DNA of 64,000 nucleotides from Cycas panzhihuaensis. Lineage: Eukaryota > Cycadophyta. The translations under genes were made by a program, and so were the position numbers. The DNA is taken from contig CM041465.1 of assembly GCA_023213395.1 (NCBI GenBank), positions 53,947,741-54,011,740 on the forward strand, in the 5' to 3' direction. The notes beneath the pieces are model-generated. The model did not search any database. It saw only the letters and a list, made by a program, of their open reading frames with translations, and was not told where the DNA came from. Shown piece after piece: positions 26,040-37,173 of the stretch; the stretch's first letter is position 1; each line of letters opens with the position of its first letter.

Positions 26040-26669
26040 CAAATCATGATTATCATTATGAATTATGAAAATTAAAGCAAACAATAACTCTAGAAGAATA
26101 TATCATATCATTTAAGAAATTAAGCTATGTATTAAAAGATATTCTAACTGATATACTCGTTTAGTTATGCATTGATGGCTTGATAATAAAGATTCAAGTA
26201 GATATATAGACTATAAGGTCTATTAATATTAACAAAGCTATATAGTTGGCCAAAATATATGAATATAAGATTAAGACACTATGCAAGGCAAAAATAATCC
26301 CTTATATCCCTCCATTTACTCCACCTAGCTTGTTAATAATTGCTTGACCTAGTCCATTACCAGCTAGGTCTAATTAACTAACTAAACTAGTCCTTTAAAG
26401 GATAAGAGCAAAAGAATACTTAAAAAAAAAAAAAATCCTATGCTTTAAATGTACTGAGAAGTGGGTGCCTGGGTATAAATATTAGAAGAACTAACTATAT
26501 GCAGTTGAATTGTTAACCATAGATGAAAATAAAAGAGATAAAGAAGAAGAAGACCTAAAGACAACCTAGGAGGATTATCATAATAATGAACTTTAGGGAG
26601 ATTACTACAATCACAAGAATTACATTTTAAAAATATCATTTTTGGCTATAAGAGGTTTCATCTTACTAG
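26040..26669 (+). pseudogene. Gypsy gag remnant with zinc knuckle
   Basis: Plus-strand frames broken by stops read LEEYIISFKKLSYVL, then DGLIIKIQV, LAKIYEYKIK and finally CFKCTEKWVPGYK at 26441-26479. This is the usual order of a gypsy gag C-terminus followed by its CCHC-like knuckle; the last knuckle Cys is not clear. It continues into the protease at 30058 once the inserted LTR element is removed. Confidence 0.65.
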
Positions 26670-29600
26670 TGTTGGGTGTAATACTCAATTCCATTAGCCC
26701 TATGTAAACTATCTCTATCTTTTGTATTTAATATTAGAGTTGTGGGCCACCTTGATATGTGTGCCACCTCTAAGTAGTCCAACGGGGTTCTTTCTCTAGT
26801 GGTGAGGTTGTACTATAAGTATGTACTCTTATTTGTTCATAATTGAGTTTTGGCCAATTATCCAACATGGTATCTATTTTGTATATACTTCATCTTTTTG
26901 TTGCTCACCATTAGGGTTTGATATGCTTGTTACATTACTAATCATAACATGGTATCAGAGCCCAAGGTTCAACCCTTGGAGGCATTTCTTGCAAATCCTA
27001 GTACATGTTATCCCTGTTTTTGAGCTTTCAAGTCTTGTAAATTTTTTGATGTGCCTGTTTGGTGACTTTGTTAAGTTGAAGATCATTTCAGGTTATATCT
27101 GATGCATATTTTGTTATGGGACTGTTATCAAGTTTTGAAGGGCTATTTTGATGATGATGAGAGGCTATTTTCAAGCCTATTTTAAAGTTTCGTAGCTGTT
27201 TGAAGCCTGTTGATGATGCTCAAGTGGACATTTTCTCTACATGTGGTACCACAATAAATTTGTATGCAGGTGAAAATCCACAAAATCTCATATTCAGATT
27301 CCAATTACTGGAAGACCATCTCCATTGCATGTCAGTGGACAATAATGCAACCATGATCATTGACAGCAGTTGAGAGAGTCCTTATTAGCCAGAAGTGACT
27401 CTATTTTCAATTTTTGTTTTGCAGATCTACAGGTGGATTAAAGTCATATTCCTTTTCTGCTAATATGTACACTCTTTATATGAAAAATATTTAAAAAAAA
27501 AATGTATTCTATCACCTATTCTCATGTATTTTTTTTCAAAAAAAAAAAAAAGAAAAAAAAAGAGGTATTGTTGTAGAGAACAATAAGGTGAAGGATTCTT
27601 TGAAGATCCACAGATCAAAACTTGGGAACGCTTCTTCATGTTCAGGGCTGGAAGATTTGAACGATTCTCACGGCAAATATCAATGTGCACACGATATGGC
27701 ATGGCAACTGGAATCCCAATAAGAAATGGATAATTAAAGATTTTCTACTTTCCATCTCGGATAATAACACGAAGAGCCCCTCTGCGAGGGAATGGTGGAA
27801 GATAGTGCAGCTGTACACGGATCAACACCGCCATTTCCTCTGTACTTAAAAAACTCAAGGGAGGGTTCTGAATCCTGTCCACTTCTATTCTCCGTCCTTA
27901 TTTTTCTTGGAGGTCGAGGGTTTGATTTTGGGCAATGGCGATAGAAATAGAAGATCGCGGTCCTAAGGGTGAGGAATTGTTGTTTTGTGCAGGAACTCTA
28001 TGGGAAAGCATCGGCCGAAAATAGTTGGACTTTAGTACTACAAATCTTGTCTCCCCCACGCGTCTGCAGCCTCTCATGGGCATCAACATTTGTTTTGTAG
28101 CTGCCGGTTGTGCCTCAAATCATTGTGTTGCACTTCAGTGGTAATTCCTCTTTTGCATTTCAACAATGTTCTTCTCAAGTGACGCCACAGTAACGGCTCC
28201 ACTCATTCTAGCTTACGAACTCACTTAGGCGACTTTGTATGGCAAAATGCCTCCTTCTTATTGTGGCCTGTAACAAAGTCAACTCAAGGCGGCTTCGACC
28301 CTTTGTTCATGGCGGTGAACTATAAGCAGATCCATGGTGGTAACATTTTTGCATGACGATGAACAAACCCTACTTAGGGTTAATTATCTTTTATTCGATC
28401 TTTATTTTTGGGCAGACGTGATTTCATTATCAAAGGGTTCATATTTTTTTTCAATTTAAAAAATAAATTTAATCAAATTGGATAATCATTTCATATCCAT
28501 GAGCCTCTTTATCCTTCATCGCCCGGTCACATGGTGGGCTTATATGACCAGCTGCCAGCTTATAAAGGGGGCTAATCTCTATTTCATCAATTTTTAGCAT
28601 TATTAAAGAGTATATTTCCCATTTTTTATGATATCTTAGACCTGGGAGCTCCGTTTTTAGTCCCGTCTATTGCGTTGGATCCGTAACAGAGAGACTGTTC
28701 ATTTGATAGGTCACTTGACACATTTTGGAGCTATTTTCATGGAGATGTTTAAGTTCAAAGTTACAAGTTTTTATTTGTCTTCATTTTTTCTCAATTTCTT
28801 CAGGCACATATTGCATTGTCAAGGCTTCTTGATGTAATGTACCCCAAATGGGGGGGATGACATGTACTATGGACTTATTTTTAGCTCTTGAAGAACCCAT
28901 TGTGATCATATTGTACTTCATTTATGAGAGAGAGTCATATGTGCTACACAGGTCACATATAATTTTCATGTAAAAATTTAATGCTGGTTATTATCTTTGC
29001 CCATGGTGGAAAGTTGTTAGCCCAATGAGGCATCTTTTTAGCCCTTGTGGCATGTTTAAGGCCATAGTGCCATTGTATTTCTGGCCAATAGATGCCGAAG
29101 AAGTGCTAGTCCTATTGAGCAAGAGGTAGGACACAATTTTAGAAGCTACTCTTGCGTACGATGTGCTATTTGCCATGTGCTTTATATATATTTTTTTCCT
29201 ACTTGCACTTCCATATGAGCAAGGGGTGGGACCTTATATAGCTACTCTTGCCAGCTCTTGATTAATTCACGTATACAAAGGGAGTTCTTACCCAACTGGC
29301 GGTTGCAGCAGCTAATAACCCATGCATTTCGGTAGTTGGACTCCACTTCATATGGACTTTAGCAGCTTTCTTATTCAGTGCAACAACGTTTATGATCCAA
29401 CAGACTTTTGGAGACTTCTGCCATGTGCCATGTGCCATGTGCTTCTTATATATATATTTTCCTGCTTGCACTCCCATATGAGCAAGGGGTGGGACCTTAT
29501 ACAGCTACTCTTGCCAGCTCTTGATTGATCCACGTACATAAAGGGAGTTTCTACCCAACTGGCGGTTGCAGCGGTTGATAACCCATGCATTCTAGTAGAT

Positions 29601-30013
29601 GGACTCTACTTCATATGGACTACAACAGCTTTCTTATTCTGTGCAATAGTGGTTATGATCCAGCAGATTTTTGGAGACTTGATCTTATCATTAATGTAGC
29701 GACATTTATGTAATTAACTATTATAGGGGGGAATGTTGGGTGTAATACTCAATTCCATTAGCCCTATGTAAACTCTCTCTATCTTTTGTATTTTATATTA
29801 GAGTTATGGGCCACCTTGATATGCATGCCACCTCTAAGTAGTCTAATGGGGTTCTTTCCCTAGTGGTGAGGTTGTACTATAAGTATGTACTCTTATTTGT
29901 TCATAATTAAGTTTTGGCCAATTCTCCAACATGGTATCTATTCTATATATACTTCATCTTTTTGTTGCTCACCATTAGGGTTTGATATGCTTGTTATATT
30001 ACTAATCCTAACA
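26670..30013 (+). mobile_element. Complete non-coding LTR retrotransposon (TRIM/LARD-like), 3,344 bp
   Basis: Two 280-bp LTRs (26670-26949 and 29734-30013) begin TGTTGGGTGT and end CTAATC(A/C)TAACA, with few differences. A perfect 5-bp TSD ACTAG flanks the element (26665-26669, 30014-30018). The PBS TGGTATCAGAGCCC (26950-26963) matches plant initiator tRNA-Met, and the PPT AGGGGGGAA lies at 29725-29733. The 2.78-kb interior encodes no recognisable gag, protease, RT or integrase. It is too long for a classic TRIM and short for a LARD. Mobilisation must have been in trans (inference). Confidence 0.9.
29161..29690 (+). repeat. 263-bp tandem duplication inside the non-coding LTR element
   Basis: CCATATGAGCAAGGGGTGGG occurs at 29211 and 29474. 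The surrounding sequence repeats with a 263-bp offset, from the TGCCATGTGCTT motif to the TTTTGGAGACTT motif. A third, weaker match to the GAGCAAG...GCTACTCTTGC part lies at about 29117-29156. Confidence 0.8.
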
Positions 30014-30049
30014 ACTAGATACATTGAAACTATAAAGTTTTATTAAAAA

Positions 30050-31810
30050 AATAAGACATGATAATCTTGGTGGATCTCAGTAATATTTATAATTTCATTG
30101 ATAAGTTCTTTACATAGTACCTATGGTCATTTCCAGCAAGGATATCCTATTTTAAAATAAGTGTTAGATGAAGATAAGTTATCTCAAGGAAAGGTATGAT
30201 AGAAAATCTTAGACTTATGATGGGTGATGTTATCATCATAGAAAATTTGTATGTCCTTAATGTAGAAGGAGTAGATGTCATTCTAGGAAGTTAATAGATT
30301 AAAATACTTAGGAATTTTGAAATGAATTTAGATGAGCTATTCATGAAATACAAGAAATAAGGTAGGACTATTATAGTTCAAAGAGAAAGGTGGAGAATAC
30401 CCAATTAATATCATGCAAGTGTATGAAAAATCTAATAAAAGAGTATCACCAAGGTATAATGCCTCAATTTTTTATAATTCAAGTAGAGATAATACTGATA
30501 ATAGAAGAGGATGGATTGTGAGGAATCCTAAAAAAATACAAGAAAGTTTCTTAAGACCTTCTAATTAAGTTACCTCTTGATAGAGACATGGAACATTATA
30601 TTAAGCTTGAAGTTAGCACTAACGCAATTGTTATTTGATCATATAGGCATCCACATTACTATTAGAATAAAATTTAAAAAATTATGTTGTAACTATAAGA
30701 TCTAGGGGCAATAGTTTCCAAGAAGAGTTTATTTATATCTCTTATAACCTTGGCTAGGAAAAATTATGGATCTTATTATATATATTCAGATTAATGAGCA
30801 TTAATCAAAGTCATAATAAAAAATATATTTCTTGTATCAATAATTTATGAGTTATAAGATGAGTTATAAGGAGTTGAGTATTTCTTAAAATTAGATCTAA
30901 GATTAGGGTACCATCAAATTTAAATCAAGCTAGAAGATATATACAAGACTTTCTTTAATACACACCATAACCATTATGAATTTAAAGTAATTCCCTTTGG
31001 TATTATCAATAAACTAGATGCATTCTAAGTTACTATAAATAAGATCCTCAATCCTTTTGTATAGAAATTTATTTTGTTATTTTTTCATGATATATTAATA
31101 TTTAGTAAAAATTAGAAGGAATATAGAAACCATATAGACCAAGTATTAAATATTTTGAAAAAATAAAATATTTAAAAAAAATAAAATATTTTTGCTAAAA
31201 GGTCAAAGTGTTCCTTTGGTAAAAAGAAAATAGAATATTTGGGACACTTATCTCTAAAGAAGGGGTTAAAGCTAATCCAAGGGAGTACGAACCCATCCAA
31301 TAATGGCCACACCTAAAAATATCACCAAGTTTAGGGGTTTTCTAGGATTGATAGAATACTATTGACATTGTATTAAGAATTATTTAAAAAAATCCTCTAC
31401 CTTAACATACCTTTCAAAAATAGTTTCCTTCTAATGGGATGAAGAAGTAACAACCCAGTTCTAGTAATTCAAATAAGCTATCACATGTATACTTGTATTG
31501 GCTTTACTAAATTTTTATAAGGTTATAACCATAAAGTGTGATACCTTAAGGACAAGGATTAAGGTAATATAAATATAGGAAGGGAAGTTAATTTCATTTA
31601 AAAGTAGGAAATTAAATAATAGGGAATAATCAAATCTAACTATGATAAAGAAATATTGGACATTATATATGCCTTGATAAAATGGCATCAATATCTATTA
31701 GGTAATAAATTTGTAATAAAAATATACCATAATAGCTTATAATACATTCTGAAGTAAAAAGGAATTATCTCTTGGCGTGCTTCAGTTGGACTTAAACTAA
31801 ATATCTCCAA
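30050..31810 (+). pseudogene. Gypsy pol remnant: protease, RT, RNase H
   Basis: Decayed plus-strand pol with many stops and frameshifts. The protease starts with MIILVDLSNIYNFID (30058), matching the family pattern ILVDSGSTHNFI with the Asp kept and the Gly lost, then EGVDVILG near 30270. The RT reads LDLRLGYHQI (about 30889), HYEFKVIPFGI, FFHDILIFSKN (about 31083), CSFGKKKIEYLG and LISKEGVKANP. The YVDD box is changed to FHDI, removing one catalytic Asp. RNase H-like text (KEILDIIYALIKWHQYLLG) lies near 31650. The integrase is not recognisable. The motif style resembles chromoviruses and differs from copies A-C. Confidence 0.8.
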
Positions 31811-32262
31811 ACTAACAGTATGTTTCCTTTATTTCAAGTATAAGCTAAGAGATAAGAAGCCTAAGAGAACTAAAAGAACCACCTTTTCCAACTCCTAAGA
31901 AGGAGTCTACACTTGATTATATCATTTAATAAAGGTATGAATGAATAAAGTAATGAAAGGATAGGATGTAATGGGGTGATTGAATCTACTAGTGTACATA
32001 ATTGGATAGAGGAGTTCTGAGTTTGGGATTACACTAACAATGTCTCTCGTGTCCTTCAGGACTCCTTTCTTCCTATTCTTTCAATTTTTTGAGTTCCACT
32101 AAAATGAAGGAGAAGGGCTAAGCGATGGAAAGATTTTTCTCTTCTTCTTCTTCTTCTTCTTTTTGTTAAATAAAATAAAAATATAATAACAATCAATGAA
32201 ATTATAAGATCTATCCACCTTTTTTTTAATACACAAATAAGAAAACTAAACACACATGCAAC

Positions 32263-32371
<109 letters not shown>

Positions 32372-33622
32372 ATATATAAAGCACACTAAGAGAGAACATG
32401 AAACTATTTCCTGTAGATGCAATAGACACTTTTTGATGAGTAAGAAACTAGTGTGAAATGTAACTAACATCACATGTAACCATGTATGCAAATTACTAAG
32501 AAGTTCAATGATATGAAATATTTATATGGAACTTTTGTTCCAATTACATACTATCTTCTTTTCAGAGAATGCTTCTAAGATAGAAATAGAGGTTTTAAAT
32601 ATTTACTTCTACTGTAATGAATGATATTTAGACCATAAAGTTATACATAATTAATCATAACCAAGTCATCATTTATAAACAAGCAATAAACTAAAGAATA
32701 GAGAGATTCTATCATAAATGGAGTCTTTTAGACACCAAAGGATCCTTGAATCTCATATGATCTGATTACATCAAAGATATATCATTCATTTATTCAGATT
32801 TCTATTTAAAATATGAAAGCAATAAAAGGAATGAAGTCAAACAAGAGTAATATTAGTAACATTTTTTATAATTTCTTGCCTATTAATGAGTTCCTGCCTT
32901 AAAATGGCTTTCCTTCTTTCATATGATCAAACTACTTCAAATTTTCCTTTAAAATCGATAAAGGAAAAAAGAAGAAACACAAGATAATCGACTCAAAGAT
33001 AGCCACAAATAAGCTAAGATGAAAGCAAACCTCTTGGGGATTTAGACAACTATGGAAGAATGAGAAAGAGTAACTATTTTGTCAATGAAGAGATGAGTAT
33101 TATTTACAATAGTCTACCTATTTTTTATTCTATAAAGGGCAGACCTTTTAACCAAATTTCCAAGATAGAAAATGATACAAAGGGACTTCAAATATCACCA
33201 AGAAGGAGGAAAATATTTTAAGCATAAACAATCATAAAAGAGTAGAAGATTTACAAGAATTCACAATAGAAAAGATCTTACCAAGAATGAGAAGTTTGAA
33301 GCTAAAAGGTTTGTAAGAAACTAAGAATTTTGAGAAGCACCAATCATTGAAATTTGAGTATCAACAAAGCAATAACCAAAGCTTCAAAATCTTCTCTTGA
33401 CTTCATTATTTTTTCTCTAAATATAGTCTTCTAAGCAGCAGTAGTAAAGTCTTTCAAAAATCTCTAAAAATATCTAGAAGCACTTCCAAAAAGCTTCCTC
33501 TCTAAGCTTATACACTTTGAATGATAGATCACACTAGGGTTTGCGTGCATTCTAGGTGCAAAAGAAGTAGATTTTCATCAAATTTAGGTGACAACATATA
33601 AAAACTTAGCGTGCTAGAAGAG

Positions 33623-33764
<142 letters not shown>

Positions 33765-34623
33765 GATAATAAAAAATGCAACTAACTATATTTTTAGAGC
33801 CACGAAAAATGTGACTTTCTTCTAAAAAAAAAATTGATTATGTTTTTGGTAGGACTAAAAATGTGATGAATCAAGAGGTGAAAATAAATTATTAAAAAGT
33901 CAAAAAATGATTTTTATTAGTAAATATTAGTATAAATGACTTTAACCAATGAGGAAAGTAGCCTAAAAGAGATGAAAATAATAAGCACAAGCCCAAATAT
34001 TAATTAAAGAAAAATATCTAAGGGTGGAATGAAGATCAAAAAGTGAAATAAAAAAACTCAATCTAAAGAAAAATTAGAATAAGAATGATCATAAAAGAGA
34101 AATTTAGTGTCATAGTTATCGCTCAACAGTAGGTGATAGCATAATAATACATCCATCATCATTCAACATATATCATCAATAGAATAAATATAATATTTTA
34201 TCAAAACATGACCTAATACATATGAAACGAACTTAAATCAATTATTTTCATATGAAACATACAAAGAACCTATTAAAAGTGATAAAGATTAACAAGAGAG
34301 CTAGGTTTGGTGAAACATTTGCCCCCTTGACACTTGAAGCTCCTACTTTAGAAATATAGTAGGATGGTGAAAGGTGGCAATGATGGGAGTGAAGGATTTT
34401 CTATCAAAAGCCTAAAAAATGTTTAGTATGTCATATGCGAATGATGGATTACTAATCTACAAAAGATTTATAATGTAATCAAACCAATTTTAATACTTCT
34501 AAAATAATAAGTTAAAAGAATGTTACCTAAACGCTTACTCAAAAGGATTGGTTTTACATTCACTAAACAAAAGATCAATGTCAAATACCCATAAACTAGA
34601 TGAAACTTTAAAATCCAACTAGT

Positions 34624-34845
34624 CATAGTTTATCTTTCATTAGCCATACTTCAGAGGAAAGGTCTTTTGTCAAAGCATAAATGATAAACTGTCATAGTTT
34701 TTAGGCTCATTAACATGTGACTTTTTGGAGCCTCCCATCATAGTTTAAACTCACTAATGAAGTGAAGGACTTTGAAGCTTGATTGTCATAGTTTAAGCTC
34801 ATCAACAATAAGATTTTGGAGCGTTCCCTATCATAGTTTAAGATT
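34624..34845. repeat. Degenerate ~46-bp tandem repeat
   Basis: TCATAGTTTA-type units begin near 34623, 34692, 34738, 34786 and 34831. They are followed by a loosely conserved CTCATTAAC...TTTTGGAGC segment. Confidence 0.6.
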
Positions 34846-35604
34846 TTTAATAGTAAAAGAGATCAGATTATTTTGGAGACCAATTTAAGAATTGATCTTA
34901 AAGGGAAATAAATGAGAAATGTATCATTTAGGTCTCCAAAAAGCTCCATGGAAGATAAATATATTAAATTTAATAATTAAGCCTAATAGATGAATTATGT
35001 CACTATTCCAAAGTAACTGCATTTGATAATGATGATTGTGGAGAGGTAGAATTCATTTTAATAAACCCGATAGATGAAAGAAAAATTCATGTTTAGAAAA
35101 GAGAGAAAATCCCCTCCTCTTTATTAAGAAAAAAGACGAAAATCAAATTTCATTTTTTGTAGGAGAGAATTAAAAAAACAAGTTGTGTGAGGAACATTTC
35201 TCTTGTTTCTAAGGAAGTCTAGAGTTATTCAAGTAGGAGATTAGCTCTAGGAGATATAGATTATCAAGATGTAGTAGGGAGTGAGATATCTAGTGAGTAT
35301 GCTTCTTAATTAAAAAAAAAAGATTAATTTACATATCAAAAACGTAATTTTACAGTGCGAAAGACAGATATAATATTAAAAATAGGATTATATTATGAAA
35401 ATGTGATAATATCATCAAAAACATGATTTCACAATTTGAAGGTAATAAAAGGAAATCACATTTTTGGCAATAACATCACTTTTTTTACCATGAAGTCATA
35501 ATTTTAGCTATTTTATTATGTTTTTAAAATTTTAAAAGAAAAAAGTTAAAAAATTAAAATCTGATAACATGAAAAAAGAACTCTGATGTGATTATTTTGA
35601 TGTG

Positions 35605-36220
35605 ATGCAGCCTTTGGAGAGAGTAGAGACATGAGAAAATGAGGGACTAGCCATAAGAGAGCGAGTTAGTTAGTTGAATGAGAGAGATTGGGCAATTCTT
35701 AGGACTTGTGGACTATTAAGGGTAAGTGGATCGACCCAGTTACTGATGGAGTATGAGATACTCCATGGTTTTATTGGTTCTTGGATTTTGGATCATAATA
35801 TTTTTAGAGTGCAGGTAATTAGAGAGATTCGTATTACTTTGAGGGATGTAGGAAGGATTTTGGGAGTAAGCTAGCATGGGGAGAGAGTGAGACTCAATAG
35901 GATAGTAGACAATGAGTCTCAGGCAATATGTAGCCAGTATCTGATAGGTTTTACTAATCAGCTTGCCCCCCACGAGATATCTATAGAGGCCATATGGACT
36001 GTAGAGGGTGTTCCTATTATATAGAGGATCATCATCCTTATTATTATATATAGGATTTCTAGAACCCAAAACTTTATGGGGGTTCTGACTCAGTGGGCAG
36101 GAGTAGTGAGGAGATATAAAGATGGTGTTTGAATGAATTAGAGGCAGTATATAGTAGATAGTATGTATCTATAGCTATCGAGGATTAGGAGATAGAGGAG
36201 AGGGGGATTCTCTTACAACT
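35605..36220 (+). pseudogene. Plant mobile domain (PMD)-like ORF, left part
   Basis: From ATGCAG (35605) a frame with several stops reads ERDWAILRTCGLL, LLMEYEILHGFIGSW, then FRVQVIREIRITLRDVGRIL. That is the PMD pattern: an (L/I)..CGLL start, a W-containing helix, and F...GE.TITL.DV..LLG. Then come LAPHEISIEAIW and WAGVVRRYKDG. The part ends with RGGFSY at the insertion point of gypsy element C. The right part resumes at 62261 in the same frame once one TSD copy is removed. The gypsy C copy (50440-52300) shares ATGCAG, the TIT..D..RILGV block and RGGFSY. PMD proteins (MAIN/MAIL family) act in plant gene silencing, and PMDs also occur in transposons; which applies here is open. Confidence 0.65.
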
Positions 36221-37173
36221 TGAAACGCTCCCTGCGGGGCGGCAATCCTATTTCTAGCAAAGGGATATAAAAACACCACACTGAATAGGCTAGGCAGCGA
36301 GGATCTCACCTCGCAGGACGTCTGTGCGCCGGAGCGCGGGTTCGGGGACTGCAAGGTGCCTGGTTGCTTCCAGGTAGCCGTGCAAAAACGAGGCCTTCCT
36401 ACCCTTCGGATGGCCGGGAAGGAAAGGGAAACCTCACGCGTTGTGACTTCCCAAGGTAATGGGAAGGCAACGAGGAGGACAACAAATCTAATGTGCGATA
36501 GATATGAAGCAAGGTGTGGCTGAGGGGTACAACATAAATGGGTTTTCTATTCCTATGTTATGTAAAGTAAAAGCAGTCACGAGAAAGTAAATGTAAAGTA
36601 AAAGATTATTTTCCTTTTCCTTAATGCTTCCTTGTCTTTGCTTATCTATTACAGTAAATGTAAAAAACAAAAAAAGCGTAAAGAAAACACGAAAGAAATG
36701 CGAGGAATACCTGGATCCGGCGGTTGAGGTTGAAGTGTGGATTCTCCTTCTTGGTTGCGCTCCTTTCCTCTTTCCTCCACGCATGCAACGTTGATCAACG
36801 GTGGTGAAGGGGGTTCACTTACCTCCCCTTGGACATGCGAGAACTAGATAAAATGGAAAGACGAAAAAAGAACTCAACGCTAAAGGAGAGGAATACCGTG
36901 TGAGAGCCGACCGACAATGGGTTCGTCTCGCGCACCGCCTCCTCCAACGCGATCTTGCAGACAAGTAGAGAGAGCACCTTCCTCTCGGGAGAGAGGCTAC
37001 GAAGCATGGCAAGATATATATATATATATATATGGAAACGAAATCAACTAAGCTAAATAACTTGAGTTATGCGCTGGAACGTAGTAAAAATGAAACAAAA
37101 CCCTACGATAAGCATATACACTGTCATGCACTATAAAACATACTACACGGGACTGAGTATAGCCTCGGGATGG
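36221..37173 (-). repeat. Element C 3' LTR, distal piece
   Basis: Begins TGAAACGCTC and breaks off at CTCGGGATGG, where element B starts. The continuation GATGGCTAACTCACC resumes at 46970. In the 5' LTR of C these two parts are contiguous at about 60670-60695. Includes (AT)10 at 37014-37033. Confidence 0.92.

Noticed and set aside
36221-37173. Truncated solo LTR
   Set aside because: The missing part is present at 46975-48548 with a shared GATGG, so it is one LTR split by an insertion.
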